DNA of 9,208 nucleotides, from positions 1 through 9,208 of the forward strand of contig JAGUYV010000396.1 of NCBI GenBank assembly GCA_020061125.1, written 5' to 3'. The notes under the pieces are model-generated. The model saw nothing but the letters and a program-made list of their open reading frames with translations, did not search any database and was not told the origin of the DNA. This document shows positions 1 to 5,823 of the stretch, piece by piece; positions within the stretch are counted from its first letter, which is position 1, and each line of letters opens with the position of its first letter. Made by a program: the position numbers and the translations under genes. This stretch comes from a bacterium. GTDB lineage: Bacteria; UBP15; UBA6099; DSWB01.

Positions 1-624
1 CGCCAAGGTTTCACGCGCGCTCCGGGTGGCCCGGCTCACGGCGCGCGCACGGCGAGTTTCAGACAAATCATCCGAATCTTCATCCATTCCCAAATCCAGA
101 GATGCGATGGCCTCATCCTCAAGGGGCGCTTCCGCGATTTCCATGGACATGGTTTCCGGCGGCGCCACGGCGTTCCCCGTGTTTTCAAGAGTCAGCTTTT
201 GCGCTTTTTCTGCAACCGCGGCGCGGGATGAGGTCTTGGCCTGCTGTTTGCCTGCCAGGAATTTGCCGGCATTGTCATACACGAACCAAGAGCCGCCCGC
301 GAGCATGGCGAGCAGAAATGTGGCGGCCAGGGCCATGCGGTTCACCCGGGGAAAGCGCACCTGGGAAATTGTGCTGCTGATGCGCCCGCGCCGCGGGATG
401 AGCCGCTCTTTTTCCATGACGATGCGGATGCTCTCGGCCAGGTGCGGGGGCGAGGCTGTAGGCCCGAACCGGCGCATGATGTCGCGGGTACCGCGATAGG
501 CATCGAGTTCGTGGCGGCAGCTCTGGCACGATTCCACATGCGCGGCCACCTGCCGGGTCTCGAACTCGCCGAGCTCCCCGTCCAGATACGCGTTGAGTTG
601 TTCGCGCGCTTGATGGCAGTCCAT
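1..624 (-). CDS. zf-HC2 anti-sigma factor, single-pass membrane protein (C-terminus cut by window edge)
   Basis: This frame is open from the ATG at 622-624 to the left edge, giving 208 codons without a stop, so the C-terminus lies outside the window. The N-terminus carries the zinc-binding anti-sigma signature: Cys3, then H29-x3-C33-x2-C36 (HVESCQSC). A hydrophobic segment at about residues 97-116 (MALAATFLLAMLAGGSWFVY) follows a basic stretch, which places the zinc finger in the cytoplasm and the rest in the periplasm. The visible periplasmic part is Ala/Glu/Asp-rich and turns Arg-rich near the edge. Proteins of this family bind and hold their cognate ECF sigma factor until an envelope signal releases it. 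The gene starts 8 bp after the sigma stop codon, and its AGGTGA ribosome site (633-638) overlaps that stop, which fits translational coupling and a cognate pair. The family call is firm. The signal sensed is not visible. Confidence 0.9.
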   Translation of the reverse strand, partial: MDCHQAREQLNAYLDGELGEFETRQVAAHVESCQSCRHELDAYRGTRDIMRRFGPTASPPHLAESIRIVMEKERLIPRRGRISSTISQVRFPRVNRMALAATFLLAMLAGGSWFVYDNAGKFLAGKQQAKTSSRAAVAEKAQKLTLENTGNAVAPPETMSMEIAEAPLEDEAIASLDLGMDEDSDDLSETRRARAVSRATRSARETLA

Positions 625-632
625 GGGTGTCG

Positions 633-638
633 TCACCT
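633..638 (-). promoter_or_regulatory. Ribosome binding site of the anti-sigma gene, overlapping the sigma stop codon
   Basis: On the minus strand AGGTGA lies 8 nt before the anti-sigma ATG, and its last three bases are the TGA stop of the sigma gene. Ribosomes finishing the sigma factor would sit on this site, which favours balanced production of the pair. This supports ATG 624 as the start. Confidence 0.75.
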
Positions 639-1268
639 GCCCGGCTCCAGGCAGCCCAGTTGTGTGAGCTTCTCGCGCAGCAGCAACCTGGCCCGCGCGA
701 TGCGGCTCTTTACCGTTCCAATCGGCACGCCTGCGATCTCCGCAATTTCCTCATAGCTGAAATCGTTCACATCCTTAAGCACGATAACTTTCCGGTATGT
801 TTCCGGCAGATCCTTGATAGCCTGCGTGAGCATTTCGCTCATAGCGTTCTGCTCGAGTTTCTTTTCCGGCGCATTGGTGATGTCCGGTATCACGGACACG
901 GGGTCAAACTCGGTGGTCTGTTCCGGGTCCTGGGCCGTGTGCTGCCTGTACTTCTCGCGGATGCGGTAATACGCCAGCGCGTTCTTACATGTAGAGGAAG
1001 CGATGGTGAAGAGCCATGTGCTGAACTTGCCGTCTCCGCGATAGTTGCCCAGGTAGCGGAATGCGCGCAGGAAAATGTCCTGCGTGACCTCGCGGGAGTT
1101 CTGGTAGTCCCCGAGCATGCGCAGGGTGAAGTTGAACACCCGGTTTTCGTAACGCTGCAGGAGCATGTCGAAAGCCCTCATGTCGCCGGCCCGGAAACGG
1201 TCCACAAGTTCCGCGTCTTCGGCGGCCTGGTCTTCGCTGACTTGCCCCGCAGGCAGCAAACGCTTCAT
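633..1268 (-). CDS. ECF-family RNA polymerase sigma factor (RpoE/SigW-like)
   Basis: This 211-aa protein has the two-domain ECF layout. The sigma-2 region spans about residues 20-102, with the -10 binding segment around DIFLRAFRYLGNYRG and FSTWLFTIA. The sigma-4 region spans about residues 139-201, with helix-turn-helix residues FSYEEIAEIAGVPIGTVKSRI. A short acidic linker joins them, and there is no C-terminal extension. Its length is normal for the family. ECF factors direct RNA polymerase to a small envelope-related regulon and are usually held inactive by the anti-sigma encoded next to them, which is the case here. The ATG at 1266-1268 is preceded by a modest GAGTGAG ribosome site. The leader contains both a housekeeping-like promoter (1367-1395) and a candidate ECF promoter (1293-1320). 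The sigma subgroup is not assigned, and its targets beyond its own gene are unknown. Confidence 0.95.
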   Translation of the reverse strand: MKRLLPAGQVSEDQAAEDAELVDRFRAGDMRAFDMLLQRYENRVFNFTLRMLGDYQNSREVTQDIFLRAFRYLGNYRGDGKFSTWLFTIASSTCKNALAYYRIREKYRQHTAQDPEQTTEFDPVSVIPDITNAPEKKLEQNAMSEMLTQAIKDLPETYRKVIVLKDVNDFSYEEIAEIAGVPIGTVKSRIARARLLLREKLTQLGCLEPGR

Positions 1269-1292
1269 CGGCTCACTCGTGCTTCTGTTCTC

Positions 1293-1320
1293 TTGGACAG
1301 ACGGGCGCTGAAAAAGTTCC
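1293..1320 (-). promoter_or_regulatory. Candidate ECF-sigma promoter (autoregulatory) of the sigma/anti-sigma operon
   Basis: On the minus strand GGAACTT (1320-1314) is followed after 16 nt by TCCAA (1297-1293). This resembles the RpoE-type pattern of GGAACTT, 15-16 nt, then a TC-A-rich -10. Transcription would start near 1287, leaving a leader of about 20 nt before the ATG at 1268. Many ECF sigma genes are self-activated through such a site. The -35 match is perfect and the -10 match partial, so this remains a candidate. Confidence 0.5.
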
Positions 1321-1366
1321 CGCGGCTCAATGCGCCGCCGCGTCCGTCCGCGACTGTACGCCCTTT

Positions 1367-1395
1367 ATTCTATATATATTCATTGTTTTTGAGAA
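1367..1395 (-). promoter_or_regulatory. Candidate housekeeping promoter upstream of the sigma gene
   Basis: On the minus strand TTCTCA (1395-1390) and TAGAAT (1372-1367) are separated by 17 nt within an AT-rich island (about 1361-1395) that stands out from the GC-rich surroundings. They match the sigma-70 consensus at four of six and five of six positions. This would give basal transcription of the sigma operon from a point about 75 nt upstream of the ECF-type site. Confidence 0.45.
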
Positions 1396-1426
1396 TCCCC
1401 GGCGCTTCTTGCGATCCTGCTATCTG

Positions 1427-1435
1427 TGCTATAAT
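1427..1435 (+). promoter_or_regulatory. Extended -10 promoter for the first barrel-FecR-lipoprotein operon
   Basis: TGC directly followed by TATAAT is a perfect extended -10 element (TGnTATAAT). A weak -35 (TTGCGA, 1409-1414) lies 15 nt upstream, which is short, but extended -10 promoters need little -35 contact. Transcription would start near 1442, about 57 nt before the ATG at 1499. It points away from the sigma operon, so 1269-1498 is a divergent promoter region. Confidence 0.6.
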
Positions 1436-1498
1436 GATCCGCAGCGGCCTCGAGCCGCGGGATTTTGGCATGCATTTCTGTTTCCAGGGAGACCGGAT

Positions 1499-2230
1499 AT
1501 GAACAGGACAATCCTGCCCGTGATTGTTGCGCTGGCCCTCGCGGCCGCGGCGCTGCCCGCTCGCGCGCAGATGGGGCCGCCCGTGATGCAGTCCGTGCTG
1601 CGCGTGGAAACGCACTCGGATAGCGCCAGCCCGGACGATTACATTTTCAAGATGATCAGCGTGAGCCGCCAGCTCGAAGGTGGCGTCATCGGCAATGTGT
1701 TCTATGTTTACAAACACAACATTGATGAAGCCAACACCGGCGGCCACATCGCGGGCGTGAACATCATCAAGATGTTTTCCGATGAAACCATGTTCATGTT
1801 CGGGTACTCGTACAACAAGATTGACGAGCGCAGCTCGGGCCTGCGCAACACGGACAGGGACCGCTGGGTGCTCGGCCTGCACCACTTCCCCTACAAGGAC
1901 GAGCGCGGCAACCGGATCACTTTAAGCTCCGTGTACAACACGCAGACGGACTGGTCCGAATCCCGCGCCATTGATTTCGGGATCGCTTACAAAGCCATGC
2001 TGGGCGACAAATGGTCCGCGCGCATGGGCTACAAATACACCCATGGCCTCGGCGCCGTGGACACGCACCTTCTGAACCAGTGGAACCTGGATTTCTCCTG
2101 GGACATCAGCAAACGCTGGTCCGTAGACCTTGGTTATCTGTTCGTGGACAAAGTGTTTTCAGTGCCCGCGCCCGGCGCGCAGCCCGAAGACGACCATGTG
2201 GTTCGCACAGGCTTGAAATACACCTACTAA
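1499..2230 (+). CDS. Predicted small outer-membrane beta-barrel protein (copy 1)
   Basis: This 243-aa protein begins with a Sec signal peptide: Lys/Arg-poor start, hydrophobic core at residues 5-18, and likely cleavage after ARA at 23. The mature part consists of alternating polar and hydrophobic strands rich in Tyr, Trp and Phe, such as FMFGYSYNKIDE, WSARMGYKYTH and WSVDLGYLFVD. It ends in an aromatic-rich strand, RTGLKYTY, with a terminal Tyr as expected for barrel assembly. No enzyme motif is visible. I chose ATG 1499 because AGGGAG (1486-1491) sits 7 nt upstream and the signal peptide begins there; the frame is open further back, to an ATG at 1409. It resembles the protein at 5081-5806 in size, in an ETHS/ESHS motif near mature residue 15, and in strand pattern. 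Both are followed by a FecR-domain gene. The specific function is unknown. Confidence 0.8.
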   Translation: MNRTILPVIVALALAAAALPARAQMGPPVMQSVLRVETHSDSASPDDYIFKMISVSRQLEGGVIGNVFYVYKHNIDEANTGGHIAGVNIIKMFSDETMFMFGYSYNKIDERSSGLRNTDRDRWVLGLHHFPYKDERGNRITLSSVYNTQTDWSESRAIDFGIAYKAMLGDKWSARMGYKYTHGLGAVDTHLLNQWNLDFSWDISKRWSVDLGYLFVDKVFSVPAPGAQPEDDHVVRTGLKYTY

Positions 2231-2258
2231 TGACCCGGATTTCGGGGAGGGATATGCC

Positions 2259-3149
2259 ATGAAAAAACCCGTTCTGATTCTGATCCCCATGCTGGCCGCG
2301 GTTCTGGCGCTGTGCGCCGTGGCGCGCGCCGCGGGCGAAGTGGAGGCCTTCTCGGTCAAGGGGTCCGTGGAATTCGCCAAAAAGGGATCGAGTTCCTGGA
2401 TGCCTCTGGCCAAGGGCGTGCTGGTGCCGCAGGGCCACACCGTGCGCACAGGCGCCGATGGCAGCGTGACCCTGCGCTGGCACGACGGCAACGCGGCCAA
2501 ACTCGGTCCTTCCACTCTGTTCACTGTGGACAGTTTGTCCAAATCCGGAAACTCCGAGACTTCCAAACTTGACCTGGCGCAGGGCAGCGCGTATGTAAAG
2601 GCAAAAAAGGTTGCCGGCGGACAGAACACCTTCGAGGTCAAAACCCCGACCGCCATCGCCGGCGTGCGCGGCACCGAATTCCTGTCAGAAATCGGCGATG
2701 CGGGCAAAGCCACCTTTGCGGTCACGGACGGACAGGTCTCCGTGGAGGCGCAGGGCGTCACGGTCATCATTGACACCAATTACATGATTTCCGTGGACCC
2801 GGGCCAGCCGCCCGGAGAGATCTTCAGCATCCCGGACGACCTCAAGACACGCCTCGACGAAGACTCACAGGAAGTCAAACAGGCCGCGGCCGCACCCGCC
2901 CCGGAGAAAAAGGAAGAAGAAAAGAAGGAAGAAAAGAAAGAGGAAAAAAAGGAAGAGAAGAAGGAAGAGAAAAAAGAAGAGCCTAAAGCGGAAAAGCCCG
3001 CAGCGGAAACCAAGCCCGAAGCCACGGACGCCGCTGAAGCCATTGACACCGCAGTCGAGGTCCTCACCGGCGAACTCATCGAGCAGGATGTGCTCAATTT
3101 GATTCTCGACGATGTGGTGACGCCCGTGCTGAACTGCTGCACGCAATAG
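2259..3149 (+). CDS. Exported FecR-domain protein with Lys/Glu-rich tail (copy 1)
   Basis: This 296-aa protein has a signal peptide with likely cleavage after ARA at 24. A FecR domain follows at about residues 27-165, with the family landmarks VKGSVEF, GHTVRTGADGSVTLRW, LGPSTLF and FEVKTPTAIAGVRGTEFL. Residues 216-242 form a run built on KKEE units, probably an extended charged linker. Next comes an acidic, helix-prone segment (about 257-290) and a C-terminal pair of cysteines (NCCTQ). Unlike classical FecR regulators, it has no cytoplasmic anti-sigma domain and no internal membrane anchor, so it should be released into the periplasm or held at the surface. It starts 28 bp after the barrel gene with a strong GGGGAGGG ribosome site. 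FecR domains are thought to bind ligands or partner proteins; pairing with the upstream barrel is my inference. Confidence 0.88.
   Translation: MKKPVLILIPMLAAVLALCAVARAAGEVEAFSVKGSVEFAKKGSSSWMPLAKGVLVPQGHTVRTGADGSVTLRWHDGNAAKLGPSTLFTVDSLSKSGNSETSKLDLAQGSAYVKAKKVAGGQNTFEVKTPTAIAGVRGTEFLSEIGDAGKATFAVTDGQVSVEAQGVTVIIDTNYMISVDPGQPPGEIFSIPDDLKTRLDEDSQEVKQAAAAPAPEKKEEEKKEEKKEEKKEEKKEEKKEEPKAEKPAAETKPEATDAAEAIDTAVEVLTGELIEQDVLNLILDDVVTPVLNCCTQ
2903..2981 (+). repeat. 79-bp homopurine tract encoding KKEE-type repeats
   Basis: Every base from 2903 to 2981 on the plus strand is A or G, inside a region that is otherwise GC-rich and mixed. The tract encodes approximately six KKEE units in the FecR-domain protein. 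Codon use alternates between aaa/aag and gaa/gag, so the repeat is looser in DNA than in protein. Such tracts can slip in length or form triplex DNA. Confidence 0.9.
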
Positions 3150-3201
3150 CGCGGATACAAGACGGGACAAACCTTTGCAGTTAACGAGGGAGCGAACTTC
3201 A

Positions 3202-4920
3202 ATGAAGCGATATTTCGGAACCGGGATCGGGATCGGCGCTCTGGCGCTCATCATAGGCCTTACGCTGGCGGGATGCGGAGGCGGTGGCGGCGGCGCCCTG
3301 CCCCATGTGCCCAATTCACTGGGCCGCACCTGCGTGGCGCCCGGTACCGCGGTGCGCAACTCCACGCGCGCCGCCGCATCGCTCATCTCCCCCTACGCCG
3401 GTTACTGGACCGGCACATTCTCCGCGGGCAGCGCCCTGTCGGGAACCATCACGCTCGCCATCAGCAATGACGGCTCCACCTTCACCGGCTCCGTGTCGGG
3501 AACCAACAGCTCCTGCGGCTCGGTGTCCATCAGTTTCTCCGGAACCGTAAGCAACGGCGTGCTCACCTTCACCTCGTTCTCCGGCTCGGACGGCTGCGGC
3601 GCCATCTCCGGCTCCATGAGCGGCAGCATCTATTCCGCCTCTTCCCTGTACATTTCCATGAGCGGCACGCTTACGCACGCCTCCCAGGGATCGCTTTCGG
3701 CATCCGCATCGGCGTATCCCCGCCAGGGAACCATTCAGTGCATCCAGATAAACACGGACGCCGCCATCTCCCCGCAGACCGCATCAGTCACATATCCGGC
3801 CACACAGTCTTTCTTCATCACCATATACGACGACGGATGCAATCCCATGCCCGCCTGGACTACGGTTTCGTGGAGCGTTGACAGCGCCATCGGGTCCATC
3901 ACGGGCAGCGGCGTGTTCACGCCCGTAAGCTCGTCCAGCGCCGTGCAGGGCTATGTTTACGCAACATTCGAGGGACATACGGACGCTGTTCTCGTAACCG
4001 TGAACGGCGATACCACGGCGCCGACCATCAGCGAAACGGTTCCCTCGGACGGCGCGGCGACCGTGGCCGCGGACGGACCCACCTTTAAGGTCATTTTCAG
4101 CGAATCCATGGACAGCGCCGTGAACCTCAACGACAGCGCAACCCTGTCCGCCTCGGGGTTCGGCATCGCCCTGCAGCGCAGCGACACCGGCGCAAGCATC
4201 ACTGTTGATTCATCCAACGCCCTGTCCTACGGAGTGTTCTCCTGGATGTCCACGACAAACTCCAACGACACCCTGGCGTTCACCCTCAAGAGCAGCGCTG
4301 TGCTTGAAGCCGCAGGCCTGAAAACCCTCAAGGCCGGCCGCACCTACAACATCACATCCTGGACCGCGCCCTCGAATGTCACGGACGCTTCCGGCAACGC
4401 CTTGAGCACAACAGGGGTGAGCACGACCGGCTCGTTCACCGCAAGCGCGGACACCACCGCGCCCCAGGTGTCCTCCCTGTGGCCGTCCAACGGCGCAACC
4501 AATGTGGCTTCTGACCAGCCCCAGTTCAGAGTCTATTTCAATGAATCCATGGATCACACCGTGAATCTCAACAACAGCGCGACACTGTCGGCTTCGGGCT
4601 TCAGCATCACCCTCCAAAAAGCCTCCACGGGCGCATCCCTCACCATAGACGCATCCAACGCCCTGGCCTACGGGTCGTTCATCTGGATGTCCACAACCTA
4701 CGACAACGACACGCTCGCGTATGTGCTGAACAGCAACGCCACTCTGGGTTCCAGCGGGCTGAAAACCCTGGACGCGGGCACGCTGTACAACATCACGGCG
4801 CGCACCGTGCCGGCGAACCTCCGTGACCAGGCCGGAAATGCGCTGAACACGACAACGAACATTCCCACAACGGGTTCGTTCACCACGCAGAGCGGCGGCA
4901 TGCTCGTGGGGCGCTTGTAA
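3202..4920 (+). CDS. Ig-like-domain lipoprotein with two tandem SbsA-type (Big_5) repeats
   Basis: This 572-aa protein begins with a lipoprotein signal, ending in the lipobox LAGC with Cys25 as the lipidated residue. A six-glycine tether follows. Domains in order are: a Ser/Gly/Thr-rich beta region at about 65-165 (starting GYWTGTF, with cysteines at 105 and 132); a Big_2-like Ig domain at about 183-268; and two SbsA-type Ig-like repeats at 270-416 and 417-564. Each repeat opens with DTTAP and contains an F-S/N-ESMD motif. ATG 3202 is preferred over the in-frame ATG at 3175 because GAGGGAG (3186-3192) is 9 nt upstream and the signal peptide starts there. It lies 52 bp after the FecR gene and ends at a terminator, so it is the last gene of the operon. 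It probably acts as a surface or periplasmic structural or adhesive protein. No catalytic motif or sorting tail is seen; the protein stops just after the last repeat. Confidence 0.87.
   Translation: MKRYFGTGIGIGALALIIGLTLAGCGGGGGGALPHVPNSLGRTCVAPGTAVRNSTRAAASLISPYAGYWTGTFSAGSALSGTITLAISNDGSTFTGSVSGTNSSCGSVSISFSGTVSNGVLTFTSFSGSDGCGAISGSMSGSIYSASSLYISMSGTLTHASQGSLSASASAYPRQGTIQCIQINTDAAISPQTASVTYPATQSFFITIYDDGCNPMPAWTTVSWSVDSAIGSITGSGVFTPVSSSSAVQGYVYATFEGHTDAVLVTVNGDTTAPTISETVPSDGAATVAADGPTFKVIFSESMDSAVNLNDSATLSASGFGIALQRSDTGASITVDSSNALSYGVFSWMSTTNSNDTLAFTLKSSAVLEAAGLKTLKAGRTYNITSWTAPSNVTDASGNALSTTGVSTTGSFTASADTTAPQVSSLWPSNGATNVASDQPQFRVYFNESMDHTVNLNNSATLSASGFSITLQKASTGASLTIDASNALAYGSFIWMSTTYDNDTLAYVLNSNATLGSSGLKTLDAGTLYNITARTVPANLRDQAGNALNTTTNIPTTGSFTTQSGGMLVGRL
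4009..4893 (+). repeat. Tandem duplication of an SbsA-type Ig-like unit (441-444 bp)
   Basis: Unit A covers 4009-4449 (147 aa) and unit B covers 4450-4893 (148 aa). They align along their whole length with one extra residue in B, and share segments such as NL-N-SATLSASGF, TGAS-T-D-SNAL-YG-F-WMSTT and GLKTL-AG--YNIT. The DNA has diverged at many third positions, so the duplication is not recent. Confidence 0.92.
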
Positions 4921-4926
4921 GCGGCC

Positions 4927-4972
4927 TTCCGCCCGGCGCCAGCGCCGCCGGGAGAATCGGAGGCGGATTTTT
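4927..4972 (+). terminator. Rho-independent terminator ending the first operon
   Basis: A TCCGCC/GGCGGA outer stem (4928-4933 with 4962-4967) encloses an inner hairpin CCCGGCG/CGCCGGG (4932-4938 with 4946-4952). The two share bases 4932-4933 and may be alternatives. TTTTT follows immediately at 4968-4972. It sits 7 bp after the lipoprotein stop codon and separates the first operon from the second barrel-FecR pair. Confidence 0.75.
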
Positions 4973-4986
4973 GATTGCGGAAACTC

Positions 4987-5015
4987 TTTACAGACCGTTA
5001 TTGTTGCATTAAAGT
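4987..5015 (+). promoter_or_regulatory. Candidate promoter for the second barrel-FecR pair
   Basis: TTTACA (4987-4992) and TAAAGT (5010-5015) are 17 nt apart in an AT-rich stretch after the terminator. They match the sigma-70 consensus at five of six and four of six positions. Transcription would begin near 5022, giving a leader of about 60 nt. The second pair can therefore be expressed independently of the first operon. Confidence 0.5.
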
Positions 5016-5023
5016 GTTTGAAT

Positions 5024-5038
5024 GCCACAATTCGTGGC
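5024..5038 (+). repeat. Inverted repeat GCCAC-AATTC-GTGGC in the leader of barrel copy 2
   Basis: This is a perfect 5-bp inverted repeat with a 5-nt centre, just downstream of the predicted transcription start. In RNA it would form a small hairpin at the very 5' end of the message. In DNA it could serve as an operator. It is short enough to be chance. Confidence 0.4.
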
Positions 5039-5080
5039 TCTTAATACTAATGCTAAAAGGTTATGAAAGGAGACCGCATC

Positions 5081-5806
5081 ATGAGCATCAGACACGCACT
5101 TCTCGCTGTACTGGCCGCGGCCCTGACCGCCTCGGCCGCGAGCGCCGCCGCATTTGACGATGTCAAAATCTTCGCGGCCACGCGCTTCGAGTCCCACAGC
5201 CTGGAAGCCAGAAACCAGGCGGACAACTCGCTGCTCACCACGCTCACCTTTGTGTCCCAGACCGGCCGGCAGGGTTCGGCCCTGGTTTCCATCGGGCACA
5301 AGCAGGATCTCGAGGACAGTGAATCCGACGGCCTGGCCTTGAGCGCCTCGTATGTCCACAACTTTTCCAGAAGCTCCTACGCGCTGGTGGGTTATTCGAA
5401 TTACCACAGCTACCAGAGCGTGGACGACGGCCGGATTGACGACACATCCGACATGATCTACATCGCGCATGGGTGGAAGGTGCTCAAGCGCGACCGCGTG
5501 CAGGGCACGCTGTTCACCACCATGAGCACGGACACCGCATTCGACGACAACCGCATGATCAGCGAAACCGTGCGGTTCACCGGCCCCGTGGGCCGCACCT
5601 ACCGCTGGAACGCAGGCTACCAGTTGGGATATTCGCTGGTGGATGACAGGCGCTCCCTCGGCGCGCTGGAGGCCGGAGTGGCCAAACCCGTGTCGCGCCA
5701 GGGCGTGGTCTCCGTGTCCCACCGCCGCGTTTCGTATGTGAACAATCCGGGCGCAGACCTGGAAGACAATCAGTGGATTGTGGCATACAGCCACAAAATC
5801 CGGTAA
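5081..5806 (+). CDS. Predicted small outer-membrane beta-barrel protein (copy 2)
   Basis: This 241-aa protein begins with a signal peptide (hydrophobic core at residues 6-18, cleavage near ASA-A at 22-23). The rest is short amphipathic strands rich in Tyr, Ser and Val, for example SSYALVGYSNYHSY, WNAGYQLGYSLVDD and GVVSVSHRRVSYV, the pattern of an outer-membrane barrel. Unlike copy 1, the last residue is Arg (WIVAYSHKIR), so the usual terminal aromatic is missing or displaced. ATG 5081 is chosen because AAAGGAG (5066-5072) lies 8 nt upstream; an in-frame ATG at 5063 would leave the signal peptide with an odd extension and no such site. Size, the FESHS motif near the mature N-terminus and the following FecR gene make it a likely paralogue of 1499-2230, though sequence identity is low. 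No specific family or substrate is recognised. Confidence 0.75.
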   Translation: MSIRHALLAVLAAALTASAASAAAFDDVKIFAATRFESHSLEARNQADNSLLTTLTFVSQTGRQGSALVSIGHKQDLEDSESDGLALSASYVHNFSRSSYALVGYSNYHSYQSVDDGRIDDTSDMIYIAHGWKVLKRDRVQGTLFTTMSTDTAFDDNRMISETVRFTGPVGRTYRWNAGYQLGYSLVDDRRSLGALEAGVAKPVSRQGVVSVSHRRVSYVNNPGADLEDNQWIVAYSHKIR

Positions 5807-5823
5807 CCGGGGAGGGACCAGAC

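Noticed and set aside
627-1502. Long plus-strand open frame across the sigma gene
   Set aside because: It runs antisense to a clear ECF sigma factor, has no ribosome site or recognisable domain, and is explained by GC-rich codon bias.
633-3149. A classical FecI-FecR-FecA iron-uptake signalling locus
   Set aside because: The sigma partner is a zf-HC2 anti-sigma rather than a FecR regulator. The FecR-domain proteins have cleavable signal peptides and no cytoplasmic domain, and there is no TonB-dependent receptor or TonB box in the window.
2780-3202. Minus-strand open frame with Ser/Phe repeats
   Set aside because: It is the antisense reading of the homopurine tract; the SSFF pattern simply mirrors the KKEE codons.
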